Of a stretch of DNA of 64,000 nucleotides, positions 32,823 through 44,324 are shown one piece after another (within the stretch, counting starts at the first letter, position 1; every line of letters begins with the position of its first letter). Position numbers and translations under genes: made by a program. A model generated the notes under the pieces. It worked only from the letters and a program-made list of their open reading frames with translations, searched no databases and had not been told where the DNA came from. This DNA is from Talpa occidentalis (taxonomy: Eukaryota > Chordata > Mammalia > Eulipotyphla > Talpidae): assembly GCF_014898055.3 (NCBI RefSeq), contig NW_023605083.1, forward strand, positions 96,745,483 through 96,809,482, in the 5' to 3' direction.

Positions 32823-34119
32823 GTTTCAGCTATGAATAGTAGATGTCCCCACTGAAACTGGATTCATCCATGGAAAAGACCATCCCTTCTATGTTAAGAT
32901 CAACCCCACCTTCTCAGGCAACTTCATACATCTCAACAAATACAGAACATAGTGTCTTCTCAATTTATGACAATCTGCCATGTTTACTCTGACTGGACTT
33001 TTTACCCCAATAGTATATGAGAAGGTCCCAGCTGCCAGGCTGGAGAACACACCTAAATCTTTCACTTCAGTGCTGTGCTGATAAATGCGTAACATCAGCT
33101 TGGGTGAGAGGGTCGCTGATTTGTAGCTTTTGCTGATTTCTGTTGTTTAAATGCTCCCTCATGACGGGGATCAAGCAACCAATATGATGTCACTAAATGC
33201 AGTGTTGGATAAAAATGTGCACATAGGTTTCTCAGAGTCAGTGCGAGTGGACTCCAGGTCACTCCCATGGGGAGCCTCAGGAAGATGGTGGTGACCAGGA
33301 GCATCAGTCCTGTGGAAAGGACAGAGGCTTTGTTCTGCTCAGCTTCTGGCCTGTCTGGTTTTTATCATGGGTCTTGAGCCTCTAAAATGTAAAATGCTGA
33401 TACTATTCTTCCAAAGGTTTAAGTGGTACAATTGATACAGGGTAGCAAGGGACACTAAAACTGGCCAAGGACAGTGCCCAAATAGGTCACCAGTCACTAT
33501 CTGAGATACCTGCATGCGCAATTGTAATACTAAAGTTCAGAGAACAACATAATGGGATTTAACAAACAAGGGAAAACAGCCACTGAGGCCACAAATGGCA
33601 ATTTGCCTTACCCGAAGCAGTATCCCATGTTTTAAAGCCCTATGCACAAAGCCTCCCAAGATAGCATCTCCCCACCACAATCACCCAAAACCTATTTGAG
33701 GGGCCTCCCTCAAACCCACCAACGCCATCTGCTTATTATCTGAGGTATTCCGAGTGGAAAGAAGGCCACAGCAGCACACCAGGAGTCTCAGCCTTTCTTG
33801 GTCAGGACACAGGCATTGATTTGATTCGTAGGACTGCTGAGGAGGAGCAAATGCAACTGTGGCATAGGATCGGCATTTGCAATTAGAGAGCCTGTATGGG
33901 TTGGAGCAATCAGGGTTCCAGAATCACTGAGTAGTGCTGCTTATATGTTAAATCTAAACACCCACACTCAGATCTTTTAATTGATCAGGAGGGGGCCTTG
34001 AGCTTGAGTATTTGTAACAGGTGTCTCTGACATGCAAGTAGCATTGAGAACCCTTGAGCTGGAATGGAATAATTGATCTTTTGTCCAAAAGAACCTAAAC
34101 CTCAAATAGTTCAAGCTTT
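32823..34119. other. Unassigned sequence, no gene seen
   Basis: Mixed composition. 33940-34065 may be a weak third MER5-type remnant (GGGGGCCTTGAGCTTGAGTATTTG). No convincing exon, although frames of 60-70 codons exist on the minus strand around 33095-33304; they lack splice or family support. Confidence 0.35.
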
Positions 34120-34258
34120 ACTTAAAAGATGAGCAAAAGACAATCCAGAAAGACTTAGTGATTTGCCTAAAATCACAGGGCTATTCAATTGCACACTGGG
34201 TTTACAATCTGTGTCCCATAACTTACAGTCCAGTGCCTTTCTAATACACTACACTGGT
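34120..34258 (-). repeat. MIR fragment
   Basis: GACTTAGTGATTTGCCTAAAATCACAGGG and the following ACACTGGGTTTACAATCTG and AATACACTACACT stretches are the reverse strand of the MIR core ('gtgaccttgggcaagtcact ... gaatcccagctct ... agagcagtgg'). Confidence 0.75.
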
Positions 34259-34555
34259 TCTTGTAGTCCAAAGGCAATGATACTAAAGTCATTTGACCTT
34301 GAACTTTCCTAGGACAAGGACTTAGGGCATTTGGTACTCAGTGAGTGCCCTTTATTTTCATAAAGTAAATATTTTCCTAATGCTTATATGAGAGGAAGAC
34401 AAACTTGGTATGGTATTGTTGCCTGCCTCCATCAATATCATCAACAGTAAGTTGTTTTTGAAACATCTTTCCTCCCAACCTAAGAGAAAATGTTTTTTTG
34501 ACTTGGCCTGCTTGCAAATACAAAAAAAAAAGAGAGAATGATTAAATTTGCTTTT
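34259..34555. other. Unassigned sequence
   Basis: Short A-run at 34520-34529. Nothing else recognised. Confidence 0.3.
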
Positions 34556-34559
34556 AAGT

Positions 34560-34995
34560 TACCAAATGCACCATGCAGGTCTGTAATTGACCATAAGAGT
34601 GTCGGGAAAATATGATCTATCCTCTATAAATCAGGAAAACTTAAACAGGCTCTCTAATCGTAAATGCCGATCCTGGCAGTGTCCAAAAAGGCTCGTGTTT
34701 ATAAATTGTTCCCTGATGTTTTAAGTAAGTGCACAAACACAAATCATACTAAGGACTTCAGAAAAGACTTAGCTGTGTGGCAATTTATTATAAGCAGTGT
34801 AATTTTCATCAGTCAGGCAGTCGAGACTGTAATTACCTCTCCACCAAAAGAGTTACAATTGCTTTCATTACATTTTCCTAGTCATATGCGCGTCTGGATT
34901 GCCACAGAGACACTGAATGGAAAATACATTTATTTATTCTTAGTCCTCCTAATGGCTCGTTACTTGGTTTCTAAAGATGTTATCAAGTCACTGGC
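34560..34995. other. Repeat-free block, candidate distal enhancer or conserved element
   Basis: No repeat words. Homeodomain-like TAATTG at 34582, TAATTAC at 34831, ACAATTG at 34855 and a CATATGCGCG patch at 34883 occur in a stretch that also happens to stay open in one plus-strand frame for about 150 codons (34664-35119). That frame shows no domain, signal peptide or codon regularity that I recognise, so I read the region as non-coding and the open frame as chance. Confidence 0.28.
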
Positions 34996-37390
34996 TTTTT
35001 CTACTTCTCCCACCCCACTGGTAGCATATACAGAAGACAAAAGAGGCCCAAATCAAAAACTCTCAACTCATGTTGAGCATCCAAGTCACCTAGTATCTGT
35101 GGACAGCCAGCCCTGCTAGAGTCCCTGTCAGACCGGCTAAAGTTCAAATGCTGAAGATTAATTAAAACCACACACCATTGAGCACAACTACTAGCCTCCT
35201 GGTCACAACTGAAAAGAAACCACATTTTGTTCCCTGTAGTTAGAACTTTACGGGAACATCTAAAGGACTTGAAAAGTGACCCATAGTTCCATCTCCCACA
35301 AGGGTGGACCTATCAATTAGAGGGCATGGTTGCACCTTGGACCTTGAAATACACAAATGGCAGGAGACATTTCTTCCCTTATATGGTCTTATTGCCTTCT
35401 GATGATGAGAAACATCAAATGGGAAACAGATTCCAAATTTGGAGGGTGGAGTGGATAGGCAATGTGTAGACCATAGCTACACAGTGATGGGCAAGTTATA
35501 GCAAGTCAAAGCATTTTAGCAGTTGTTAACAAAGGCTTGTTTATGACTTAGAGCAAGAGACAATGCTGGGTCATCTTCCACATAAATCTTCCCATGAATC
35601 TACTATGTGTCCGCAGCACTGCCAGTCAGTAGCCGTGCTGAGCAAGACACTTGACCTTTCAGAACCTCTGCTGTCTTAAATTCCATTGAAGAGCCAACCA
35701 TGGGGGCTCAAAACTATTTAACAATCCTAACAAACTTGGGACACATAAAAAAAGGAAGGAGCCATGTGTCAATACCAGAAGAATTCCTTCCCATATAGTT
35801 TTTTCTTGTTTTTACTTTTCTTGCTTTAATCTTTGCCACTACATACAGAGATACTAACCTTACCTAAGAACTCATTACTAGTATGGAGCAAGGACATACT
35901 AAATCATGTAGAACCAGTGAATGCTAAATTTAAGTTTCAGAAAGACGTGAGCAATCTCATTCACTTTAGTGTTCTTATTTTAACATTACAAAAAGATAAA
36001 AAGTGGTCCAGAGATGCTCAATAAAGTATCGGAGTCACAGAAATGTTTAATAACCAGTCTTCTAATTGCCAGTCCAGATTTTACTGTAGCAAGTTCATCC
36101 TCTCTGATACACTTGGATGAATGACCGGCTTGCTGTCATTAAGGCATGTCATTCACCTAACTCTGGCATCTCACAGCATAAGCACTTTCAGGGCAGGTGA
36201 GGTTGCTGAGAACAGGGGACCCTGAACATTCTCCCCATTGCATAGATGCCAGTCATGTAGCCTGAGTCTATATGTAGGTTCACCTTATAGTCAGAAGGCA
36301 GGAGCTGAGAAACAGTTTTCTCCACTTGAATTTCTTTCCATGAGAGTAGGGGACAGACACAATACATCACACCCCACATAAGCCCATGCTGGCTGTGCCA
36401 TAAGTGGTTAAAACTAACCCAAAATGCTTCCCGATGACAGCTGGCATAAACTCATACTCTAAGAGGCTGTTTCATTCAGTGTAAAATTTATTCTTTGTAT
36501 GATTTGTCGAATGGGAGAGCTCTTGCTTTTGGATGAGTCTGTCACTTCTGCAGAAATCCTATCCTCTATTTCCTCCCATTTGCTTGCATTTCATAAATGG
36601 CCACATCATTTTGTCAAATTGTGGAGCCACTTGGAAATTGGGCGTAGAGTTTTGCATAATCATTCCTGTCATGCCGGTGACACTCCTTGATTATATATAA
36701 TGGTCTCTGAGGAATCCTGATGCCAGGGAATGCTACCTGCTTGGCCTCAGAGCCAAGTCTCATTACAACCATTTCATAGAGAGGGACACTGGAGGAAAAA
36801 ATAGCTCTATCTACACCAGCCCTTGTATAGACAAGCCGGAAGTTCAGTTACAGTCAGTGAGTTAGTGTCAGGAAAATGAAATAGTAGACTTGTCTAAAAT
36901 TGACATTCTTGAACATCATTTTGGTTAAGTTGATTTCTAAGCCTAGACACAAAGGCCAAGTTTCACTCGGAGAAAAACATTAGCTTTTGGTTCAAGTCAG
37001 TTGATCTTTATCTTGGAAGATTAAAAACGTAGCCATTCTCAAAAGTAGCTACTGTGGGACATAGGTTCATAGAGCTTCATTGTTGTCCTCTCTACTTTGT
37101 ACATTGGAAATTTCTCATGCTAAAACTTGTTTTGTAAGACATGTAAAATTTCTGTTTGGATGTGAATATTGTTGAAATGTTCGATCATCCTACTGAATTC
37201 CAGATTGTGATAGGAGGGAAAAATGCAATCCAGGAAATCCCAGAGAGAAGCAAGCATCTCCAGGATGAATGAATTGAATGAACAAATTGGAAGTGAAGGG
37301 ATGTATTGCACCAGAAAGAGGCAGAAAGTCCCAGGGGAGAGAGGTCACAGGGTGTGTAAGGGGCAGGATTTATATAGTTGCACAGAGTTT
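34996..37390. other. Repeat-poor 2.4-kb stretch, no gene seen
   Basis: A weak MIR remnant may lie at 35600-35680. The part 36480-36720 (TTTGCTTGCATTTCATAAATGG, GTAGAGTTTTGCATAATC) is repeat-free and looks like conserved non-coding DNA. No exon structure found. Confidence 0.3.
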
Positions 37391-37404
37391 CTTGGAACCT
37401 ATCT

Positions 37405-37689
37405 TACTTTTTTTTTTTTTTAAAGATTTATTTACTTATTTATACAAGCACTGGGTACAGTCAGAAGTGCGGGAGGGTGAGAGAATTCACCAGAGCCAAG
37501 GCGGGGAGCAGAACAGGCAGACCTATGAAATACACTGCTGAGGGGAGCAGCGGGCGGCAGGAGAGGTCTGTGCGCCATGTGGGACCCTTGCCAGCAGCCA
37601 GAGATCAAACCGGCGGATCGAACTGGCGCTGTGGAGGCTGTGGGCAGCTTCGCAACCAAGCGTTCAACCGCTGCACCACCGGGGAGGCC
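37405..37689 (-). repeat. tRNA-derived SINE, subfamily A
   Basis: Perfect 14-bp target duplication CTTGGAACCTATCT at 37391-37404 and 37690-37703. Tail (left) T11 then AAAGATTTATTTACTTATTTA, then GCACTGGGTACAGTCAGAAG. Near the head, GATCAAACCGGCGGATCGAACTGG carries a short local duplication around the B-box region. Confidence 0.96.
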
Positions 37690-37712
37690 CTTGGAACCTA
37701 TCTCCGTAGTGT

Positions 37713-37752
37713 GTCTCAGCCATACCACCCTGAATGCGCCTGATCTTGTCTG
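37713..37752 (+). pseudogene. 5S rRNA-derived fragment
   Basis: GTCTCAGCCATACCACCCTG followed by AATGCGCCTGATCTTGTCTG corresponds to about the first 40 nt of vertebrate 5S rRNA (established sequence begins GTCTACGGCCATACCACCCTG, then AACGCGCCCGATCTCGTCTG). Most differences are C-to-T type. The internal promoter (beyond about nt 50) is missing, so it cannot be a functional 5S gene. It is a truncated 5S pseudogene or the head of a 5S-derived SINE. Confidence 0.82.
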
Positions 37753-37789
37753 CTCCCCCATCTTTTTCTACAAATTCTCAGATCTCTAG

Positions 37790-37985
37790 GATTTGCCTCC
37801 TTGATGAAATTTTCCCTAAAGATTCTAATTCTGACTTAATCCTTTATTCTCGCCTATCTTAATTTCTATAGCACTTCATGTATGTGATCTGGTGTTAGGT
37901 CCTTCCTTGCTTCTGGCTCCTGTGTGTAAGACATACCTCACCATCAACTGTAAATCCTTCAAGAGGTAGGATTATGCTATACACT
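37790..37985 (+). repeat. L2 LINE fragment
   Basis: GCCTCCTTGATGAAATTTTCCC, a TCTATAGCACTTCATGTATGTG stretch and a TCCTTCAAGAGGTAGGATTATG end follow the L2 3'-region order ('cctccgggaagccttccctga ... tagcacttatcac ... ctccttgagggcaggg'). Confidence 0.55.
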
Positions 37986-38610
37986 TTTAAGGCTTTCCCA
38001 ATTCAGCTCAAGACCCGCCTTTACTGTGCAATCATCGCTAATGATTAGTCTATACTATCTTGTGTCTAATATTCTTAATGCCTGTTTACCATTAACATAT
38101 TAGGATGTTCTTGATGCTTACTTTCTGTAACTGATATTTTTTATGACTGTATATTTCTATGTTCATGAAATGACAGAGCAACAATCACTGTGACATGTGA
38201 AGTGGAAAGGAAAATAGAAGACACTCATTTCTCCAATGGCAGTCCTAGTGTCAGCCCCTTTAGTCCTTGGAAGCCTTTATTCTGAAGGTGAGAAAGGCTC
38301 TATATCTCATTTGAAAGGCCCCCTTCTCCTTTTTGCTTGGAGTGGCCAGGAGATACCAGCTTAGCCAGTGATGGAAGAATAGACTTGCTAAGCACTTCTG
38401 AAAGACATTTACTTTTCCCAATAATGGGAACATGTGTAGCTAGCAAAACCTCTTCTTACCCCTTCTTCCTGTCAATCTTGTGGAATCTGGTTAGGACACC
38501 TGACATGTAAGTTGGGATGCATTTCTCAAACGAACCTGACTTTCTCATCCAGCTCAAGCTTACTTTTCCAATATTATCTCTTATTCCTTCCTTCCATTGG
38601 TATCAAATTG
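37986..38610. other. Unassigned sequence, no gene seen
   Basis: AT-rich, partly LINE-like in wording (TGATGCTTACTTTCTG), without boundaries. Confidence 0.3.
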
Positions 38611-39040
38611 ACTTTCTAAACTTGTTTTTCTTTTTCTTTTTGAATCCTATCAAATTTTATTGATTTTCCAATGGCCTGGATAACTATATAATTTGAGGAG
38701 GACAACTTCACGCCTCCATATTTGCACATGCTTCACTCACCCTCCACCAAATCTCCAGCTTCACCATGTCACATTTCCTCCCCTTGCCCTTCTTCCGCCC
38801 CACCCCAACTCTCCCCCTCTCCATGCCAGTACATTTTTCACAAAGTCTAAGAAATATTTTCGTTGTATTTTATTTGTTTGGTCATTTGTATTCTCTAAAT
38901 GAGTAAAACCATCCAGTAATTGTCTTTCAGTATCTTACTTATTTCACTTCACCATAGCCAAGATCTATCCATTTTGTCCCCAAAGGCACTATTTCACCTT
39001 TTTAAAATAGTTCTCAGTCTATAACTTCATTTCTATTATC
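38611..39040 (-). repeat. L1 3' end, antisense
   Basis: Starting with a T-rich tail (TTTTTCTTTTTCTTTTTG), the sequence passes through a C-rich polypyrimidine run (38770-38825, the complement of the L1 3' UTR polypurine). It then reaches ATGAGTAAAACCATCCAGTAATTGTC and TTACTTATTTCACTTCACCATAGCC, the reverse of the L1 ORF2 end. It is older than the copies at 19.8, 31.5 and 49.4 kb. Confidence 0.7.
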
Positions 39041-39519
39041 TCCTTTTTAACCCAAACTTTCAGACCCAGGCAAATTTCTGTCTTGTTGAAAAAGTTGTCA
39101 TTAAACACAATCATCTCTTGTACCTTGAATCACACAGCCTATTTTTGACCCTAGCACTTAAATAAGCATTTATAGATTTTCTCCAGTAATTATATTATAT
39201 TAATTCATATTCATTTCATCTCTCCAATTGAATTATTAGTTCATTCAGATGACATGTTCCATTCTTTTGTATGCTCATAGCACCCAATGCAATAATAAAA
39301 TCAATGTTGGGCACTCAATACATATTTATGGAGGAATGAATAATGTTATGGTCAGAACATTCTTGAAGGTGGCTGCCTTGCCTGATAATGAGAAATTTAT
39401 AAGCATAGCCCTATCCATCTTTGGCTGATAGAGAATGGAGATCAGACAAAACAAGTAGATAAATAAAATAATAGGTTGTGTGATGAGTTATTAACGTGGA
39501 TATGGACTAGTTCTAGTAG
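39041..39519. other. Unassigned sequence with L2-like tail
   Basis: 39285-39345 (CACCCAATGCAATAATAAAATC, GGCACTCAATACATATTTATGG) resembles the very end of L2 in plus orientation. The rest is AT-rich with no gene. Confidence 0.35.
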
Positions 39520-39524
39520 GGTGC

Positions 39525-39880
39525 TTTATGAGTAAAGATGGGATAAGCTATGTTATGGTAACATGTAATTCCAAAATCCCAGTGGCTTGCAAAACAAAGG
39601 TTATTTTTTTCACACACTCAATATGTCCAATGTGGGTTCAAGGAAGAGGAGCAGAAAATTTTGCTCATCAAAGTCAGGTGTGAACTAAGATTGGAAGGGG
39701 AAAAGAATGAAGTCTATCATCCATTAGCTCTTAAACTTTCCTCTTGGAAGTGACATGTTCACTCAATTTCCATCACCAGAAAGAATAATACAGCTGTACT
39801 CAACACAAAAGAGGGCAGGACAGAGCCATTGGACAACATGGCCAGTTAGAGAGGAAAATGAGATTTCTGTGACTACCACA
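39525..39880 (+). repeat. Solitary ERVL-type LTR
   Basis: 356 bp bounded by a perfect 5-bp duplication, GGTGC at 39520-39524 and 39881-39885. It ends GTGACTACCACA; the left end is TTTATG where TG would be expected, probably mutated. Internal words AAATCCCAGTGGCTTGCAAAAC and GGAAGTGACATGTTCACTC fit a common mammalian LTR whose exact name I cannot give. Confidence 0.7.
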
Positions 39881-39885
39881 GGTGC

Positions 39886-41041
39886 TACCCTTCATTAAGA
39901 AATACATGTAAGATTTCTCTCACTGCAGCCAACAAAATTTGACTCTGATTAACTTGAGCAAAAAAAAAAAAAATACATTTATTGAGAGGGTGTAGGAGGT
40001 CACAGAATTAAAGGACATCTACCTTGGAAAGAATAGGGCCAAGATCAGCCTCTGGCATACAAATGAAAAATCAGATTGGTAGGTTTTCCAAGTTCCTCCA
40101 ATAGCATGGGTTGCCTACAACCATATTCAGTCTTTATGATCTTTGTTTAACTTTAAGTTCTTAGACACGAGCATCTAAGTGAACCTGGACCATACACCAA
40201 CCTTCAGCAGGGATGAGTAGGCACCTGGGACAACAGTCCCCTACTAAGACAGTGTGCAGTGGAAGGAAAGATACTAACCCAAAGGGAAATCAGGGCACTA
40301 GAAGAAGAAGGAGGAATAATGGAGGATGGAGGAAAGCTACTCATGTCCATGATGCATAACAATTTAAAAGGCTAATGGAGGGATGACATGCCTCTGCAGC
40401 AAGGAATTGTACAAAGACTGAATTCTTGTATTCCTTCTCCAGAGACTCCCTAAGGTTGTACCTTCCTTTTGGCTTACTTCTTCAAATAAGAAGTCTAACT
40501 TCCACTTTCCTCTTCAAGTGCAAATCCTACCTTATGTCATTAGCAATGGCATAATATGATTGGGCAATAATTAATGGCTGTGCTGTGAAGACAAACATTT
40601 CACTTCTAGTGATCAAAACCAAGTGTCTGTTCTTTCAAGTAACTTTCAGCTTTCAGCAAATCTGTGGCTCATTTCCTCCTATTTTCCCTGGAAGGAACTG
40701 ATCCTCAATTGACATGGCTACATGTGCAGTACTTTGAATGACAGTAGAATGGTTTAGCTGGGGATTGATCAGCCATCCCTAGAAACGCTTTCCAGACTTC
40801 CAAACTGCAAAACCAGAGCAACAGCTTTGGATCTGATGACTCAGGGCTCATTTACTAGTAACAGGAGTGTTCTGGAATGCTGGAGACTGAGCCAAAGGCT
40901 CTCCTCACCACCACCACTCCCCTCCCCAATGACACTTTATTCAAACTAAATAACAGAGCAGACAAATCAGAGTTGCACAATGCAAAACTAAATTTGGGAT
41001 GCTCAATACTATCCCTCAGTTTACCTTATTCTGCCCATGGT
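39886..41041. other. Unassigned sequence with possible old repeat
   Basis: 39930-40040 (TGACTCTGATTAACTTGAGC, A-run, ACATTTATTGAGAGGGTG) looks like an old interspersed repeat of unknown class. No gene or exon seen in the rest. Confidence 0.3.
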
Positions 41042-41802
41042 TAGTTTGCACTCTTTAACACCCCACCCAAAACTGATTTCAGGTAATAGCCATTTATTTA
41101 GCTGATGATTCTAGGGGTCAGCAATTTGACTTGGGTTCAGTTAGCCAGCTCTTCTGCAAATCTCACGTGGGAGCATTCCTGCATTTGCTGTCAGCTGCCC
41201 ATCCGCTAGGTAGTTCTATTCACAGGGTTTGACTGGCTGAGCTGACAACTAGGTCTCTCATCATTCTGTGGACAGTCTTGGACTCTTGTGATTTCCAAGA
41301 GTCTCAGAGAGCAAGCACTAATGTGCAAATGCTTTTCAAATCTTTGCTTATCTCACAACCAACAGTGACCCACCACCCAAGTACATCCAAAGCAGATTCA
41401 AAGGATAGAGAAACAGTGTCCACCTCTTAATGGAAGGAGCTACAGGAGTACATTGCACAAATATGAGCACAGGAATGGATAGAATTTGTATGCATTTTTT
41501 TCAAAGATTTATTTACTTATGCATACAAGAACTGGGGTACAGGCCAGAGGAGTGGGGGATGAGAGGATTCACCAGAGACAGAGTGGGGAGCAGAACAGGC
41601 AGACTGACTGAAAACACTGCTGAGGGGAGCAGCAGTGAGTCAGCGGATGAGTCAGGAGAGGTCTGCTATGCCATGTGGGTCACCTCCCTGGCCGGGGATA
41701 AAATCCATGCTGCAGTGGCTGTGCACAGCTTCATAGATTGCATCTTAACCCCCTGCACCACCAGGGAGGCCCGAAATTTGTATCCATTTTTAATCTTCCA
41801 CA
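41042..41802 (+). repeat. ERVL-type LTR, interrupted by a SINE
   Basis: Words such as GCCATTTATTTAGCTGATGATTC, GGGTCAGCAATTTGACTTGGG and GAGAAACAGTGTCCACCTC, and the end AATCTTCCACA, fit a widespread mammalian LTR. Flanks ATGGT (41037-41041) and AAGGT (41803-41807) match 4 of 5. The SINE at 41500-41772 lies within its last 50 bp; without the SINE the LTR is about 470 bp. Confidence 0.62.
41500..41772 (-). repeat. tRNA-derived SINE, subfamily B
   Basis: Target duplication GAATTTGTATGCATTT (41482-41497) and GAAATTTGTATCCATTT (41773-41789). Plus-strand view: short T-run, AAAGATTTATTTACTTATGC, then GGGGTACAGGCCAGAGGAG. The middle has GTGAGTCAGCGGATGAGTCAG, a small internal duplication of the GAGTCAG word. 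Confidence 0.94.
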
Positions 41803-42848
41803 AAGGTAAGCCTTGATGGGACTTCATGGATCCAAATTTGGAAAACATCAGGTTCAGCTAACTTGACTTATCCATCCTCAGTCTGGATGAAGACTTCCAC
41901 CTTCCTAGATAATATAAGGGGATTCCACCAACTGTGTCTCAGTCCCTTATTTTCTGCAGGCTTCTAGGTGAATAGGTTAGCATGAGTGACACTGTTGCCC
42001 AGCTAAATAGACGTTTATCTTGCCTCCCCAGCCCTGGCCATCTGCCCCAACACTGTTTGTTCCTTTAAAATGCAGCATTAGCAGATAGAGACCCCTGTGC
42101 CATCCACAGGACTTAGAAAGACAGGCTGGCTTTCAGCGCAGCACATTCTGCTGATGGTGAAGCAGTTCAAAGTGGGATAATTTAAAGCTCTTATTTAACT
42201 CAAAGAATTCATTTGTCTTTTGATCCACCTTCCACTCTGACAAATGCTCCTGTCCCTATCACATTCAAACACACACCCCCTTCAGAAGCAAGTAAACTCA
42301 TCCCTTGCCAAGGAATGGATTTTCCCCAATTGCTCTATCTGAGTGATAAAAGGGTTTAATGTCCCAAGTTCGTTTTTCAGTAGCTAACTCAGATACACCA
42401 TATACAGTGAAGCGCCTAAGCTCTTTCTACAGTTATTAAACTGTTATCCCTAATTCCTTTGGAGACTCGACCTAGCAGCAATGATTCTGGGGCACTTCCT
42501 ATTAAATCTGCATTTTGCACAGAGATAAAGCACACCAGTTAGATTCTGTTTACAAGGATGACAGAAAAGCCCCTGCAGGCTGCTGGTGCGTGTCAGCAGT
42601 TTCTTCTCTCTAGGAGACTTGCAAGATGGTCCCTCACAGTTCATGGCCCAAGCACATTTGCCAACTTTGCAGACTTTTATGAAACAATTCCCGGGCAGGA
42701 GCTCGGAGCCTCCTGGCAGTAGTTAGGGGGCAATTTTACAGCAGGAATGATGTGAGCGTGCAACAAACTCAACTAGCCAGTGAAGGACAGAAGCTTCCAG
42801 ACACATCTAAATAAAGCCCAAGCAATCTAGAAGAAAGCAAACTCATGT

Positions 42849-42851
<3 letters not shown>
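41803..42851. other. Unassigned sequence, no gene seen
   Basis: Includes a repeat-free stretch 42165-42480 that could be conserved non-coding DNA. No exon structure recognised. Confidence 0.3.

Positions 42852-42905
<54 letters not shown>
42852..42905. repeat. (TA)27 microsatellite
   Basis: A pure alternating AT tract of about 54 bases. Self-complementary, prone to cruciform formation and to length change. Confidence 0.98.
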
Positions 42906-42907
<2 letters not shown>

Positions 42908-43019
42908 TGGGGTCTCTGAGTTGTGTGCAGCGGGAGATAGAAGATGACGTGTTGCTGTGTAGGAACATATTAGAATTATTTATTTTTGTCTCTTAAAGGA
43001 AAGCATTAAGTACAGTTTT

Positions 43020-43352
43020 GTTTTTTTTTTTTTTTTAAGATATAGAGACCTCACCTTGACCTATTTTTATTTATTTATTTATTTATTTATTTTTATTTAT
43101 TTATACATGCACTGGGTACAGTCAGAAGCATGGGAGGGTGAGAGAATTCACCAGAGCCAGAGCAGGGAGCAGAGCAGGCAGAAGGACCGAAGTACACTGC
43201 TGAGGGGAGCAGCAGGCGGCAGGAGAGGTCTGCGCGCCATGTGGGACCCTCCTCCGGTGGCCGGGGAGCAGCCGGGGATCGAACCCTTGCTACAGAGGCT
43301 GCGGGCAGCTTCACAACCCAGCGCTCAACTGCTGCGCCACCGGGGAAGCCCG
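43020..43352 (-). repeat. tRNA-derived SINE, subfamily A, with 27-nt 3' transduction
   Basis: Target duplication TTAAGTACAGTTTT at 43006-43019 and 43353-43366 encloses everything. In SINE sense, the normal tail (TAAATAAATAAA, plus-strand 43064-43103) is followed by 27 nt not belonging to the SINE (43037-43063) and a second A-run of about 16 (43021-43036). This is the structure left when a SINE transcript runs on into its 3' flank and is then retroposed. Head CGCCACCGGGGAAGCC is at the right. Confidence 0.93.
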
Positions 43353-43366
43353 TTAAGTACAGTTTT

Positions 43367-44324
43367 CTAATTCCTGATGCACCCTCATGTGTCCCTTGCG
43401 TGAGATGGCTCATGTCCCCCAGGACACATGAATGTCCACAATAGGAAGAAGCAGGGGCTGGATGAAGAGCTGTCCTTTTCTGTCTGTTTACTTTAAGCAG
43501 ACTGTGATGTATCACAGTTTATATGAGACCAGTAAAATTACTTTAAAGACCACATGATCTATTTCAACCTAAACCAACTCTTCCAAAGTATACCAGTGGC
43601 TTAAAAGGATTCTTACAAAGATACAAAGGATTAAAGATAATACCGATAATGTAGACACAAAGCAACAATCGCTGAACTGTCCATTTTCCCTTTGCTCTTT
43701 GATCTTCCTGTCAACTGTCCTGTGAGGGGGGGAAACCCTCAAATAAATAAATAATAAACAAATAATAGAGTCACTCATTGTCTTGTAATGCTGGTAGCTA
43801 GCAATAGATAGTTAATAGGGTGGTATGTATATCTATATCCCTGTTTGACAGGTAAGAAGTCAAATAAATTGTCAAAGTTCATGCAGTTAATAAGGCAGGC
43901 CTGGGATGCAAACTCATGAAGTCTGGTTCTGGAAGGTTACCCTCAACAACTCTATCTACTGCCTATGCCAACAGAGAGTATCGTGGACACCCAGTCTGTA
44001 CTGTGAACCAGACCACAAGTCACTGCTGTGGTCTTGCTCCTCCTTAGTATGGGGATCCCCTCTTCTGATGCCATGGTCCCCTTTAGGGCACCATAACCAG
44101 TCCTTTGCAATCTCAGTGCCAAGGCAGAGGCATGGCATTTGTGCTGGCACAAAGGAAAGTGTGGGGATAATGAGTCATGGACATTCCTTCCGTGGCCCTG
44201 GCATCTGGGAAGGAACAGAGCTCAGAAGCAGACCAAAGGCTCCGGCTGTCTGTGGCTCTGAATACGTTCTGCCAATAACTCAAGCTTCCCCACAAATAAA
44301 GGAGAAAAATAAGTCTGTGGGTGT
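43367..44324. other. Mostly unassigned sequence
   Basis: Contains a MIR remnant listed separately. An open plus-strand frame of about 146 codons covers 43906-44346, but it overlaps both MIR pieces and shows no recognisable protein. It is treated as chance. Confidence 0.35.
43846..43935 (-). repeat. MIR fragment
   Basis: GTCAAAGTTCATGCAGTTAATAAGGC, then CTGGGATGCAAACTCATGAAGTCTGG, is the reverse of the MIR core ('cagactgcctgggttcgaatcc ... gtgaccttgggcaa'). Confidence 0.65.

Noticed and set aside
34664..35119. Plus-strand open frame of about 150 codons
   Set aside because: No domain, signal peptide, codon regularity or splice context. Long frames of this size are expected a few times in 64 kb on six frames.
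37713..37752. Functional 5S rRNA gene
   Set aside because: Only the first 40 nt are present, so the internal Pol III promoter is missing.
42852..42905. Origin or regulatory site in the long TA tract
   Set aside because: A pure (TA)n microsatellite explains it.
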